In this document: positions 24,403-36,480 of the stretch, piece by piece
Numbering within the stretch: the stretch's first letter is position 1
How the letters are laid out: each line of letters opens with the position of its first letter
Source of the DNA: Macquaria australasica
Taxonomy: Eukaryota > Chordata > Actinopteri > Centrarchiformes > Percichthyidae
Direction of reading: 5' to 3'
Assembly: GCA_005408345.1 (NCBI GenBank)
Contig: SEMN01000007.1
Span: 1,951,001-2,015,000 of the forward strand
Length of the DNA stretch: 64,000 nucleotides
Position numbers and translations under genes: made by a program
The notes under the pieces: generated by a model
Seen by the model: the letters and a program-made list of their open reading frames with translations, nothing else
Databases searched by the model: none
What the model was told of the DNA's origin: nothing

Positions 24403-24827
24403 TAATAGATTCCGATTAAGGCTAAGCAGAGAAACACAGAGCACCACCTACAGAAATTCAAACAAAAGGTGAAAGTGACACCACCCCCCTGACCACACAG
24501 GTAAAAGAAATCAAGGTTGCACATCATCATTTTGGCACTAAATATGAGCCTTATGAACTTTGATTTTTTCATAAATATCGGAATAAAAATAAGAAAATCT
24601 GCAGAATAAAGACTGAACAAGACCAAAATAACTGACTATGAAATGTGTCTTGTCCTTCCTGCAGACTTCGTGCCGCCATCACCAGCGTCTCTTTCTGCTG
24701 GTGTCTGCTGCTTCGAGGAATCAGCAGTGTGGGGTTGTAATGGACTAATGAACAGCTGTCACAGAATTTAAACACTCTCACACACATACAGAGACTACCA
24801 CAGTGTCCCTCGCACATGCAGATGCTC

Positions 24828-24829
24828 AC

Positions 24830-24874
<45 letters not shown>
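24828..24874. repeat. (AC)n microsatellite
   Basis: This is a near-perfect 47-base AC run. Confidence 0.97.
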
Positions 24875-24877
<3 letters not shown>

Positions 24878-26033
24878 TCCCTTTAGTCGCTGGCCTTGAC
24901 TTAGCTGCCACCCACAGGTTTTGACTTTGTGTAGGTCTGACCTCTAAGTGTGCATTTGACCATGTGTGTATTTTGTGCATTTGTAACACTTGTTTGCCCA
25001 CTTAATACAGTCTTTGATCAAAAAGAGATTGGAGAATAGTAATAATATATAAAATGTTACAAACTGTTATCTGGTTTTAGATCTGTCGCTGTACTCATTC
25101 ACATGTTTTTGCGGCACATTTACAGTAATATGTATTCCAGCTATATTTCCATTGGCTGTCCATTTTTTCCCCCATTAACATCAGTTTTGGTATTTCTAAT
25201 TTTTTTTTTTTTAGTTGTGACAAAATCATATTACAACATGATTTATTTAGGCAATTTCCAAGAGGTTTAGCTAACTGTTTGGTCTAATTGTTATTATTAT
25301 TTTTTTAATTGCTCAGCTTTACGCTATTTTTCAGCGCAAAACTCAATGCAAAATTCTTTCACGGCAAAGAAGACATCACAACACCACATCATAAAATCAT
25401 TAAATGGTCATCACTAAATTATCCACCACACAGAGCAGTTAAAACCAAGAGAGCAATGTACTTTTGTAAAATATTTTAGTTATCCAAGTGTCAATTAACA
25501 AGAGGTTTGTAAGCTTAAGATAGTGTATTCTATTAGTCTAAACATGTCTGTAACTGAAGATAAATGTCTATTACAGCACAAGACTGTACAGAGTACATTC
25601 TTTTACATTATTAAGGGAAAATAGGGCAGCTTATTATTCAAATCTACTTGTGTGGGGTTTTACTCTACGTACTACACATTAACTGTAACCATGTCACCAT
25701 TTGTATATCTAATGTTCTGCTCCTTCTTCTCAGAAACAGAAATACTGTACAGACTGTCAGACAGGCTGTCGCTGTGGTCAAGTGATTAACAATTATTGCA
25801 GTGCTGCTAATCCTGTTAATACATGGTTGGAATTTTGGTTCATGGCTTACAGTTTGAGTATTTCGTGTCTTATGGTAATATTTTGTTGAGGCACTGTGAC
25901 TCTTGGCATGGAGAGTGACATGAGGTCTTCAGTGATTTGAATGTGTATAACTGTATGTGAAATGTCTAGAGAAGTGTTGCATGTTTTGCCTCTGCATGAA
26001 ACAAATTATCATTCTCTCTAGCATGGTTTTCAG

Positions 26034-26115
26034 AATCAGAATCAGTTTTATTGGCCAAGTATGTGTACATGTATGTGTAATTTACAGGAAGACAAGGACG
26101 ACAAAGCTGAACAAA
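26034..26115. repeat. Retroelement-derived fragment
   Basis: CAGAATCAGAATCAGTTTTATTGGCCAAGTATGTGTACA is a motif found in many fish copies of a retroelement end, here followed by a degenerate GACAAGGACGACAAA segment. The family name cannot be given from the sequence alone. Confidence 0.45.
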
Positions 26116-26810
26116 GATAGATAAAAATAAACACAGAACTATCATGTACTGTTCATAAGTAGGTGAAAATATAGATTTATATATCTATATATATAAAAAG
26201 CAACAATGACCAACAACATAACAATGTCTATATACAAGTCAAGTGTTTCTGTAAATAGTAAACAAATACAAAATATTACATATTGAATGGGTAATGTAAT
26301 AGATTACTTTATATACATAAAGTGGGTGGTTATGTTTTGATTACATAATCCTGTGTATAGATACTAGGTAGGTATACTGTATTATGTAAAGTAGCAACTG
26401 ACTAACAACTAGGAATTATGTTCTGATAATTAGTTGGTATTGTTATTGTTACATAAGCTCAACTCTCTCATGCTGTTTATCAAAAGTCAAACCTATATGT
26501 CACTGCCTTTCTCATCCTTCCAACCATTTCCCATGGGTTGGTGCCCACTTTCTCCGCTCTCTTCTCTTCTTTTACATCTCTCTCCCCACCTTATGCTCGG
26601 CCTCTCTCTCTCTCCCTCTTTTTGCCTGCCGATCCGTCTCCCTCGACCCCTTCTTGGACGCCGAGAAGAAGCAAACAAAATGGAGTGTGTGTCCCGGGCG
26701 GCAGGCTTGAGACGAGGTATTGACATAGCAGCCCACGCCTGCTTTCTCAGATTAAAAGAGATTATCAGAAGGGGAATGAAGAGAGGAGCTCTCACTTCCC
26801 AGCACCACAT

Positions 26811-26829
26811 GGGGGGGGGGGGGGGGGGT
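26811..26829. repeat. Poly-G tract
   Basis: This run of about 19 G residues is potentially quadruplex-forming and prone to length error in assemblies. Confidence 0.9.
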
Positions 26830-27789
26830 CATCTACTGAATTAAAGAGAGAATTTGAGGGTCGCATAGAGACATGATGGTATTGAACACATGCTCATGCA
26901 TATGCACACACGGATGCATCGATGGGTATGCGAACATAAATACTAGCACAGGACTGGTACCTCTTCAGTTGCGAGTGATGTACCAACATCTCTTGAGCCA
27001 GTAAAAACACATGTTAATCTATGTTGTGTAATACGTGTTGATGTAGGGTGAAATTATATGAGTGTCACATGTCATAAATATATGCATTTTAACTTCAGGA
27101 ACTGACCTTAACTAAAAAAGTGAATTCAAAAGGAAGCAATAAATGCTTACTGCACCCGTGCTGAGCACCAGGAACAAGTGCACACACATGTAAAAACCTA
27201 TAAAAAATAAAAATAATGAATTTAATCCTGCTACTACTTTCTGGGAAATTGTGAATATTGACATCTTTAAAGGATATGGTTAGTGATATTCTGAATATTT
27301 CCTATTGTCAACAAATCCCATGAAAAGACCAAAGCCAATAATACACATAAGTCTGTCTCTCAATGCTTTCTGACTTGCCTACCCTGTGACACTCATTCCC
27401 ACTAAAGACATAAATCTAGTGGTCAAAATATATACTTCCATTTAAAAAAAAGGGCACAGTAATGGCTTAAAACAGCTGGGCACTGTAGATGTTAGCAAAC
27501 ATTACATAAACCGGAGTAAATCGTGTATTTTCACCTGCGGATTAATACACATTTGGTGCTCTAGTGAGTATTTAAGGCAGAAAAAGAACGACAGTATCAG
27601 TTGTTTCAGCAAGTGCCCCAAAATGACATCTGTTTACGTTGAAGTGACAGAGCCCTCTAGCGGACAGGTGACGGCATTATAGAGCGACTCGGTCCTTGTA
27701 CGGAGGAGGTCAGGGTGGAAACTGGGAGGTGTCATTACCGACAGTCAACGGTTTTTTTAAGCATCACCTTAGTGTTTATTATTGTAATC

Positions 27790-28180
27790 ACAACGACGAA
27801 GGTCCCCTAACTATAGCCAGACCAATACAAGAGTTTTGAGGCTGATACCGATATTGATATTTGAAAGTTTAAAAAATATGATAACGATATGTCGGATGAT
27901 ATTCATTTTCTTAATACAATTACATTTTCTTTATACAACCTGGAACATTAAAAAAAAAACATTTTTGATACGGTTTAAACAATTGCAATTAAGAAATGTA
28001 CTGGGCAACTATAAAATGGTGACACTGTTTCAAGACATTTTTGGTATTTCTGTACTTCAGTATCTGTACTATTGATATATCTGCAATGAGCTAATATCGG
28101 ACGATATATCGGCTCTACCCCTAACCTAAACTCATTTCAACCCAAACCACAATGTTTCCCTAAACCTAAGTAATTTTTGT
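27790..28180. repeat. Interspersed repeat fragment
   Basis: It has GATACCGATATTGATAT, ATATCGGACGATATATCGGCTCTACC and a CCCTAAACCTAA-type tail, all of which recur in fish interspersed repeats as I know them. There are no clear termini and no open frame of note. Confidence 0.35.
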
Positions 28181-29224
28181 CACTAAACGTAACCAACTTA
28201 ACCACAGTATGGTCACATCATAAAACAGATTTATTCATCAACAACAGTGATTTGTGTTCAGCAAAGAAAAATTATGTCATCCTGCCGATCGGGGCATCAG
28301 ATCAGAAAACACTTCTATGTCGTTCAAGAGGGCATGGACAAATGCTCTTTGTTGTCTAATTTGGAGGACTTAATGCTATGACAGCAGGGTGGTGTGTGTG
28401 GGACTGACTTAAAATGAACTACAGTGCCCACGTTCTTTGTAATGAAGGAACATGTCATCTAGTGCAATGGTGTGGCTCATTGATGTGCTTTTAATAGTTT
28501 TTGGACAACAATGGAGCTCTGCGGCACAGAGGAATAAGCTATATCAGGCTTTGGATACATACAGTGCTTGTTAGAACGATCAATTCAAATTTGTTGACTA
28601 TAAGAAAAATAGAAAATATCACTGCACTTATCCTTTAACCTATCCTGTGACGAAGATAGAGAAGCACAGCAGCAGCCCCAGCAGCCACATTTCAACAGTG
28701 ACACGGTTTGAAAAATGAAAACCAGTCAGCGAATGGGCAGCCATCACAGTGAAACATCAGAGCGAATGAGGAAGTGCATCAGTATCCACCAGGATGAATA
28801 AATCAACACTTTCCCCTGAATTAATCTCTCTCAAGTTGAAATTTTATTACAGATGAGCTTGGACATCTCCATGGTAACAGGAATTCCACCGCCACTCCCA
28901 AGTGGATTCACAACCAGCATGTACGAACTGACAGTGTGACATGCTGTGCACACTGCATACACTGTACACCTGTGCAGACGTACAAAAGGAACACAAACTC
29001 ACAAACACACACACACACACACACACTCCCATCTTCCATCTAAACATACTGGACATTTTAGTCACGCTGGAAAATAAAATGTCAGATTCCCCTCTCTTCA
29101 GTTCTACATAAATAACAGTTACAATGACTGACAGCTCAAGTTTTGCAGTGTTGTGTTTCTTCAGGTACACACACACACACACATACACACACTCCCAGAC
29201 ACACAAAGAAATAGTCCACTTTGA

Positions 29225-29350
29225 GTCTGCTGTTTTCTTGGTCTTTCCAGTTGGCGGCGGCCAGACGCGGCAGAGTTGGCACAGCCAGAGTCGAAGTGCC
29301 AGGGGGAATGGAGCGCCACATGGCACGTTCATGGCAGGGCCAGCTGGGGG
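29225..29350. promoter_or_regulatory. Candidate conserved noncoding block
   Basis: This GC-rich unique stretch sits between CA repeats and a TA/TG microsatellite, with CAGCTGG near 29341 and several GCCA/TGGC half-sites. The call rests on contrast with the flanks only. Confidence 0.2.
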
Positions 29351-29373
29351 GGAGGGAGACAGCGAGGGTTTGC

Positions 29374-29376
<3 letters not shown>

Positions 29377-29435
<59 letters not shown>
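29377..29435. repeat. Compound (TA)n-(TG)n microsatellite
   Basis: A TA run at 29377-29404 passes directly into a TG run at 29405-29435. TG repeats can form Z-DNA, and TA runs can melt or form cruciforms. Confidence 0.95.
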
Positions 29436-29436
<1 letters not shown>

Positions 29437-32400
29437 GGATAGAGGGGTGGTGGAGGGGTGATTTTGCATCTTAAATTCCACAACATCTGTTCAATACGCA
29501 GCACCATATATACCACTGATGCTGGTGTGTTTACAGGCAGTCACTGTAATTGGGGGGTTGGTGTGTGCCGTCTGTGCATGCATAGGTGTAGAAGAGAGGA
29601 GACGGGGGGGGGGTTCAGCACAACAACTGGGTTACGAGTAATTTCAGCATCATCTTCATACAGTCTTGATGCCTGTGAACTAGCTGTGTACTGGTGCGTG
29701 GGGAGTCGTCACTCTGAAGTCCACAGACAGACAGACAGACAGACACTGAGTGGGCATGAAGCACTGGGGCAAAGGCTTCTCACCTCACTTGATGAGAAAC
29801 TCATGTCTGAATATGGCTCTTCTTTCACACATGCAAGCACATGCGTAGAGATACAGGCACGCTCATACAAACACGCAAACACACACACACTCATACAGCT
29901 ACAGTCCCCCTCCTCGTCATCCCTGCTGGCACTTTGGGGAAAAGTACCCCCTCCCACCCCCATTTATCTGCCCCCACTCCACCTCCCCCCCACCCGTGGC
30001 AGCCGACGTCCCTCGCAGCGTGGCATACCATCTGTTGCCCCCCCTACCCCACCTCCCCATTCCACCCTTCTCCCCCAAACCTCCTCCGCCTTCCAGCGCC
30101 ATCCTACCCATACGACACTTCTCTAGGCCGGCTCTGGGCACAACCACCAAACAGGCGGATTTTACGATTCACATACACACACTTTTAATGAAATTATGCA
30201 TTTAAATAACGCTTTAATATACTATGTTTCACAGGCTAACAGTTCCCTATTGCATCATTATAGGAACGTGACAGTAAAATACAGTGTGTATACTACATAA
30301 GTGCACCATTCAACAACACAAACCTACACGAACGTGACGGCACACACGAACTACAGATGAAGTTGTACAGCAGGAGAGAACGCATAGGGTCTGTTGATTG
30401 CTCCCATGAATGTTTAATCTGCTCGGCTCTAAAAGGGATGAAGTCTGTAAAACCTCCTCCAGCACCTCCAGGCTAAAAGTGAAGCCATGCCAAAAGCCTA
30501 ATTAAATGTTTTTTAAACCTTCCCCCTTGGAGAGGACGCAGAGTAGTTTCACCCCAAAGTGCGTCTGTGCCACTGAGAGGTTGGTTAGTATGGACTGCAT
30601 GTATCTAACCAAATTCATAAGGGCAGTTTGTGGTATTCTCGTGTACGTGTGCATGCTAAATGTGTTTATGCTATTTGAAAGCTCCCTTATCAACACGCAC
30701 AGAGATGCTCTTTATCAGCAATTTTCTATTTTTATATCAGGAGCAAAATAAAGTGAATATTTCCTCTTTTTTTTTCTTTGAAGGATCCACAACATTCAAA
30801 GTCATACAGACACAGCAACTCTAAAATGTTCCATTTTACAACAAAAACAAGGTACATTTTCATAAAACCAAGTCTATTATTATTAATGACACTAACAAAT
30901 TGTTTATGGGTTCTTTTGTGGTTCCTTTATTTAAAGGAATGTAGTAAACACAATGTGTTAAATGTGTGAAATTAACTCAAACTTTAAAATCATTTGTTAT
31001 ATCATAATATCCTTCCATCTTATAAAACATACATACTTTCACACATATTAACTCAATTTCTCACCACTGACACTCTAAATAACATAAAATATCAAACTGA
31101 GGAAAACATTTCCAGGGATTTTAGCAACTGATTCACCAAACTTAAAAAACTGGAAATCCATGCCTGAATATTGAGTCCTGCTACTTGGTTGTAATTTCCA
31201 TAAAGTCATGGCCTGAACAATATGCCAAAAAAAAAAAAAAACTGAAGTCTCGAGAAAGACACTGGCAGTCAGGCTCAGGGTCATTCCAGTTGATTCAACT
31301 GATTAAAGCAACAAATTAAAATTTATACGCTGCATTTGCCAAATTAAAAAGTGGAGTGACTCCTGACCTTACTGACCAATCTTCCCTATTTCTGACACGT
31401 GGTTTGCAAAGACATGTGGGAGCTGGAAATATGGACTGGAAGAGTCTGCTTGCAAGACATTCAAATATGCATGTTTGGGCGTAAAGTTTAGACTGACATT
31501 GATTTGCACTGAGCTGATATTGTCCTTTCATCCGATATTGTCCAGTCAGTGCTATCCACCTGATTATAATGCAGGTTCCTCTGTCTTCACAGCTTCATAA
31601 TGACAATTTGTATAAATTAATTCTACTTTTGAAGTCCTATGGGGTTTTTTTTCTTTTATTACTGAATAAGTGAAGTTGGTTATCCCATTGCCAACCTACA
31701 TCTCATTGGTTTCCTATGCTGTAAGTGATTTTAGAGTTAGTTTTTTAAATCATTCCAGCAACTATACTAATCTTGGGAAACACTGAATCCTTGTCAGATT
31801 TTGGCATTAAATGGTCAAATTAAAAATACAGTGAATGGCACAAAATATTGTCAACCGGCAACTTCAGTCTAAAAATAACGGCATTAGTCTTCAAAAACTC
31901 ACATCCGATGAGCCCCTTGTGTGTGTGTGTGTGTGTGGGTGGGGGACAAGTGTGGACGGCAGAACGTATCTAAACAGAGGAAGATGGATAGACAGCGAAA
32001 GGGCCACTGCTGTTTGTCCATTCATCTCAGGTGTACGTGGAAGAGCTCAACAATGACAGCTCATCCATCAGCCACAGGGGTACTACTGAGCCTCCTGGAA
32101 CAGAATCAAAAATCATCTCTATCCATCATGCATCACTTCTCTTCTCCTCTCTTCTTCTGTCTCACATTTTTGAATACACGTTTTGCAGAATATTTTAGTT
32201 TTCTGGGTAGGTTTGGTTTTGTTCGTGTGTGTTCGGTGCTGACAAGCCCTCACCCTCACGTGTTGGGGGGTGGGGGGGGGTTGGCTATGGAAAGGAAGCC
32301 CAGGAGACAGTGCTAGTAGACAGGGAAACAAAAAGTGACAACCAGGGGAGCGAAGGGTGAAGGAGTGAAACAAAAAGGAGGATGACTACCAGAGTCTGTG

Positions 32401-32449
32401 AGAAACATGTGTGTATATGAGGAAGGGAGAGAGTGAGAGCAAGGTAAGC
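29436..32449. other. Gene-free interval
   Basis: It contains a GACA tetranucleotide run near 29722-29746, a C-rich tract at 29940-30110 and then AT-rich unique sequence, with a GT run at 31919-31937. No gene is recognised; the longest frame (29458-30126) spans simple sequence and a poly-C-rich tract and is not credible. Confidence 0.55.
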
Positions 32450-32600
32450 AGCGACACAGCAGCTGTCGACCTAATTCCTTCTTAACGCAGTGCTTGTGCT
32501 CTGATTAAGAAAGCGATCTGGCCTTTAATTTCCTCCTGACACCAGCTAATGCTCTGTATCTCAATCGCCTTTCCTAGCTCTCCCTCTCACGATGGCTACA
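32450..32600. promoter_or_regulatory. Candidate conserved noncoding block
   Basis: This unique sequence has CAGCTG near 32460, CTGATTAAGAAAG near 32501 and CAGCTAATGC near 32543, without repeats or coding bias. The homeodomain-like TTAA/TAAT cores suggest, but do not show, a developmental enhancer. Confidence 0.22.
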
Positions 32601-35600
32601 CAACAACCTGCACCAGCCTGCGCTCAGCCAATCAGCATGGTCTAACCAGACCTAAGAAGTGTAAGAGACGCATCACGAAATAAGAACTACAAAAATCGAA
32701 ACATAATTTTGCCAGCGCAGAAAAGACCATCTTCTGAATGACATAACCCAGACTGAAGTCAAAACTGAACTCTTGTGTTAAATGCAGATGGCCTTAAGCC
32801 CCAGAGAAGAATAGTGTTGTCACGGTGAAGAAATCAACGGGGGAAACAATATAAAAAAATAAAGGACAAAATATTGTTATGAAATGTATTCTAACCTTGC
32901 TAACAAAAAAGTGCCAAAGCCACAGGAGTGTGCTGGCATGTCAGATAACAACATGACTTCAACTTCTTAACCATCTCATGCAGGGAGGACACACACTCTG
33001 CTCTCTGTAAACGCAGTGTGTGTCCTATAGTTTGTGCTCTAAAGTGTGTGAGCAGAATGTTTCACTTTGGCATGAATAAAACTAAGCAAAACCTTAAGAA
33101 AGACCTTTGAATTTCATGGTCATCATATGGTTATCAGTGTCAAGCTATTAGCTGTTACCCTTTGAACGTCCCCTGCACCAATCCAGTTACACAGGCAGCC
33201 TGATAGACAGAAACCCGAGTGTGGGTGGGCACAGAGAAAATAATTTAGACCAAACCCATTAAGGACCTTTAGATTCGCAAATGCTTGCAAACATTAGGCC
33301 ATCGTACAACATGCTTGCACCACAGTTTACTCATGCAGTTATTCCCTTGATGACCCACTTTTGACCCTGTATGTGTTAAATACTTGTGATTGTGGTGCTT
33401 TGCCCAGCCACGCCGTGACCCACCAAGAGCTATGCAGACATCTGCAGGCCATGATACTCCAACAGCAAATATATGGTATCAGCATCACACATTGCCGAGA
33501 CAAAAAGAGCAACGTAAAAGACACACTGTGCAGAAAGTAACTCTAACAACACTCTGAGAGGGGCCGGCATGTGTTGCTCTAACCAGCAAAATCCCTGTAA
33601 GTGACATCAAACTCAAAACAGACTTGAGATGCCACAGCTGAAGAGGAAACGCTCACCAAAATCCAAAGAGGTGTCCAACTTGTGTTCCTCACCACTGGAA
33701 CCGAAGAACGTTGTTTAAATGCAAGACAATCCAACACATTCAGAGAGGGATGTCTACTCACGACTCATGGCTATTGTGAAAAGCAAAGTTAGATCTAGAA
33801 ACATGCTGGTTTGTATGGGGAAACAGCTTGGGACCACAATAAGCAAATATACATGGAACACAGCACAATTAGTAAAAAAAATAATAGTTTGCTCAATCGT
33901 ATCCATGCTACTCCTTACATATAAAGAGCAAAAGCGTGGTTGAGAGAACAGTCAGTGGACAGGTGGAGAGAGTCACTAATGAATAGAACAAACAAACAAG
34001 TGAACAAAAAGGGACAGTTCTACCCTTCATGCAACACAAGCTTCATAACAGACAGGGAGGTCTCACTCTGTTCAGACAGAAGAAACGTGTAGTTCATCAA
34101 GCCAATCGCTAATGTGACAGAGCACTTTCTCAATTTATATTCTTGCACATTTTTGCGTCCTCAAATGAATGCTAAGGACAGAAGACAGAACAGATCAGAG
34201 CATTACATGCCTCCAAAGACGCATCAGATCATGACTTGGCCGACGAGAAAAAATTGAAAGCCCACAAATTTACCGGAGAAACTACACGTCATGTCCAAGT
34301 CTACAGAAGGCTTATTTGTGGAATATGTTTTTGTAGTATGTCTTGTGGTGTATGTTTCTTGTCGTCCGCTTAAAAAAACCTAACTACATTAGGTGATATC
34401 ACAGATTAATTTATCCTATGTGTTAATATGTGAAATCACTGGCTTTAGATTGGTTTGGAATAAAAACTATGTCAGTCGTCTGTGATAATGTCTAGAATCT
34501 CTAGTGATGTAAAGAACAATATGTACAATTTGCAAAGACGTAGCCTACTTTTCAGATAACACAAAGACAAAGAGGGTAACTGGAATGGCACCACACATCG
34601 CCAAGGCAAAAATATTAAGCTAAAAGACAGATTGTGTATGAAGCATCCTTTCATGACAACATTTTGAGAGAGGATACCGAAGTACACAACACTACATCCC
34701 AATAAGTGACTGCAAAATTGGAAAGATAATGACAAATATGACAAATAAAGTCCACTTTAAGAGATAAAACATAAAGGAATAGCAGAATAGTCATTTGAAA
34801 TGCACCTGTTTAATTCATGAAGCAATACTCTGTTGTGATTATGGAGTAATAAAGGGAATAAAGTGTAATATAATTGTCTCACTTAATCTAATAAATAATA
34901 TTGTTCTGGCAGACACAAAAGTAGGTGTATTGTATTGAGACTATTCCAGACTGGAGCAGACAGAAGTATTGACAGCATGCATGGTTATTGAATTTGACAT
35001 TTTTAGTTTTCTTTCAAAGTGGCAGAATAAACATTCAGTTTATATGCTGTAGACCTAGGATTTATGTTAGTACAGGCACAAATATAAGAGTGGCAATAAA
35101 CCTACAGTAAACACGAGGTGTGTGTGTTTAGTACACACACGGCATTCAGACCGCCATGTGGAGTGTATGTGAGAGAGGTGGCGTTGCTAGGAGCACCAGG
35201 TTGTGTGCAGACATTGGTAACAGAGTAGAGACGGCAGCAGCAGCCTGGCAGTGGAGAAGAAAGGAGTGGAGCAATGCCAAGAAGATTCCCCCTGAGAGAC
35301 TGTAGGAAGGGGAGAAAGAGACAGACAGACAGAGAGGAAGAGAAACACGGAGAGGGCACGCTGATAAGATCATGTGTTTTCCACTGAATAGCATAGGAAC
35401 AATTTACCAAGACAAACATCTGAGGGGGGATATTACTGCACTTTGACTTGGATATAACTCTAAAATGGTCATTAAAAAGCAAAAAAAGAAACCCCACTCA
35501 TTTCAGCTTTTAGGAAATATTATGGCATGGATGCAAGGAAATGGTGATGATGGAACAGCAGGAGGGGGAAGATGGTTTACAAGGTTGACTGGAGGGATGA

Positions 35601-35829
35601 GAAAGAGAAAGAGAGAGATGGAGTCAGTCTGTTGGGGCTCATGTTTGCCGTCCCTCCTCATGTCACCCATCCGTCAGATAAACTGTTAGCCTATTTCCAA
35701 CCAGCCCACGTCACTTCCTCACCTCGGCGCGTTACCCCCGCTGTGCCTCTCCCTTGTTTTCTATTTGTTGTCTCCTTTTCCAATTTCTCTCTTCCTTCTT
35801 CCTCCTGTGCTCTTCCTTCCCTTATTTTG
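32601..35829. other. Gene-free interval
   Basis: AT-rich unique sequence. Two diverged related segments, about 33480-33610 and 34590-34720, are described under findings. No exon was recognised, and in particular nothing resembling the cdk12 kinase domain or its Arg/Ser-rich N-terminus. Confidence 0.55.
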
Positions 35830-36040
35830 TCTTTAAATGGGGAGTCGTGTGAACAGGCTATGCAAATGAGATGGTTATTACCCCACTGCTCATCAAGCCG
35901 AGCAGAGGAGACATTAATAGGCTGATGAATATGCATGTGAATTTGTTAATTAAGTTAATTATTCTGCTGAAAATGCATTCGTCTTCCAAGGACATCTTCC
36001 CCAGGATTTCAACCTGCTCCACTCATTAGTCATGCGATAT
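35830..36040. promoter_or_regulatory. Candidate enhancer with POU octamer and homeodomain sites
   Basis: It contains the exact octamer ATGCAAAT at 35860-35867, CATTAATAGGCTGATGAATATGC-type AT-rich sites around 35912-35935 and TTAATTAAGTTAATTA at 35946-35961. It is unique sequence with no microsatellites. POU plus paired TAATTA sites are typical of neural developmental enhancers. It lies 19 kb downstream of neurod2. Function and target are inference. Confidence 0.38.
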
Positions 36041-36339
36041 TTCATACACAGAGTGAGAAAGAGAGAGGGAGGCAGACAGTGGGAGGGAGAATGAAGGGGA
36101 GAGGAGACAATGCTGTTTTTGGAAAGTGGGTGCCATGAACAGTTGGGGTTGTAAAAGTATGGGGTAAAAATAATGTATCTTAATGTCATCAGTGCTCACT
36201 ATGGGATGCACAGTAACAACCCATAACAGCGAACCACATCCTGCTTTCTGGATATGGCACATTATTCCCAAAGAGTCCTAGCTGGAGTTTATATTTTCAG
36301 AGTTTTCAGCATCTTTTTTGTGGTTGCTTCTACCTCACT

Positions 36340-36480
36340 GGTTACTTCTCCCTAATTGCTTATTAAAACCCTCTTAAATGAACTTTTTGTGCCAACTTTC
36401 CAACACATTAATTAATTGTTGTAGCCAATTAAGTGCCGTTGTGCAAATGAGCCTCATCACAAATGGTCCTATAGGGCCGA
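36340..36480. promoter_or_regulatory. Second candidate AT-rich enhancer block
   Basis: It has CTAATTGCTTATTAAAA near 36352, CATTAATTAATTG near 36407, CCAATTAAGTG near 36425 and the octamer-like GTGCAAATGAG near 36441, within 120 bases. It sits 300 bases beyond the previous block and may be part of the same element. Confidence 0.32.

Larger units (their letters stand above)
22291..24827. other. Gene-free interval
   Basis: A long CT-rich pyrimidine tract at 22291-22560 gives several spurious open frames. The rest is AT-rich, with a CA run near 22659-22676, a possible tRNA-derived SINE remnant near 23247-23370 and an AAG run at 24374-24402. Confidence 0.6.
24875..29224. other. Gene-free interval with repeat remnants
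   Basis: It holds the 26 kb retroelement-like fragment, a 19-base G run at 26811-26829, a non-repetitive GC-richer block at about 26680-26790 and the 27.8 kb repeat. No exon was recognised on either strand. Confidence 0.6.

Noticed and set aside
26434..26844. 136-codon plus-strand frame
   Set aside because: It is driven by pyrimidine-rich and poly-G sequence; the composition is not protein-like.
29458..30126. 222-codon plus-strand frame
   Set aside because: It spans GACA, CA and poly-C simple sequence, has no recognisable domain and no splice support.
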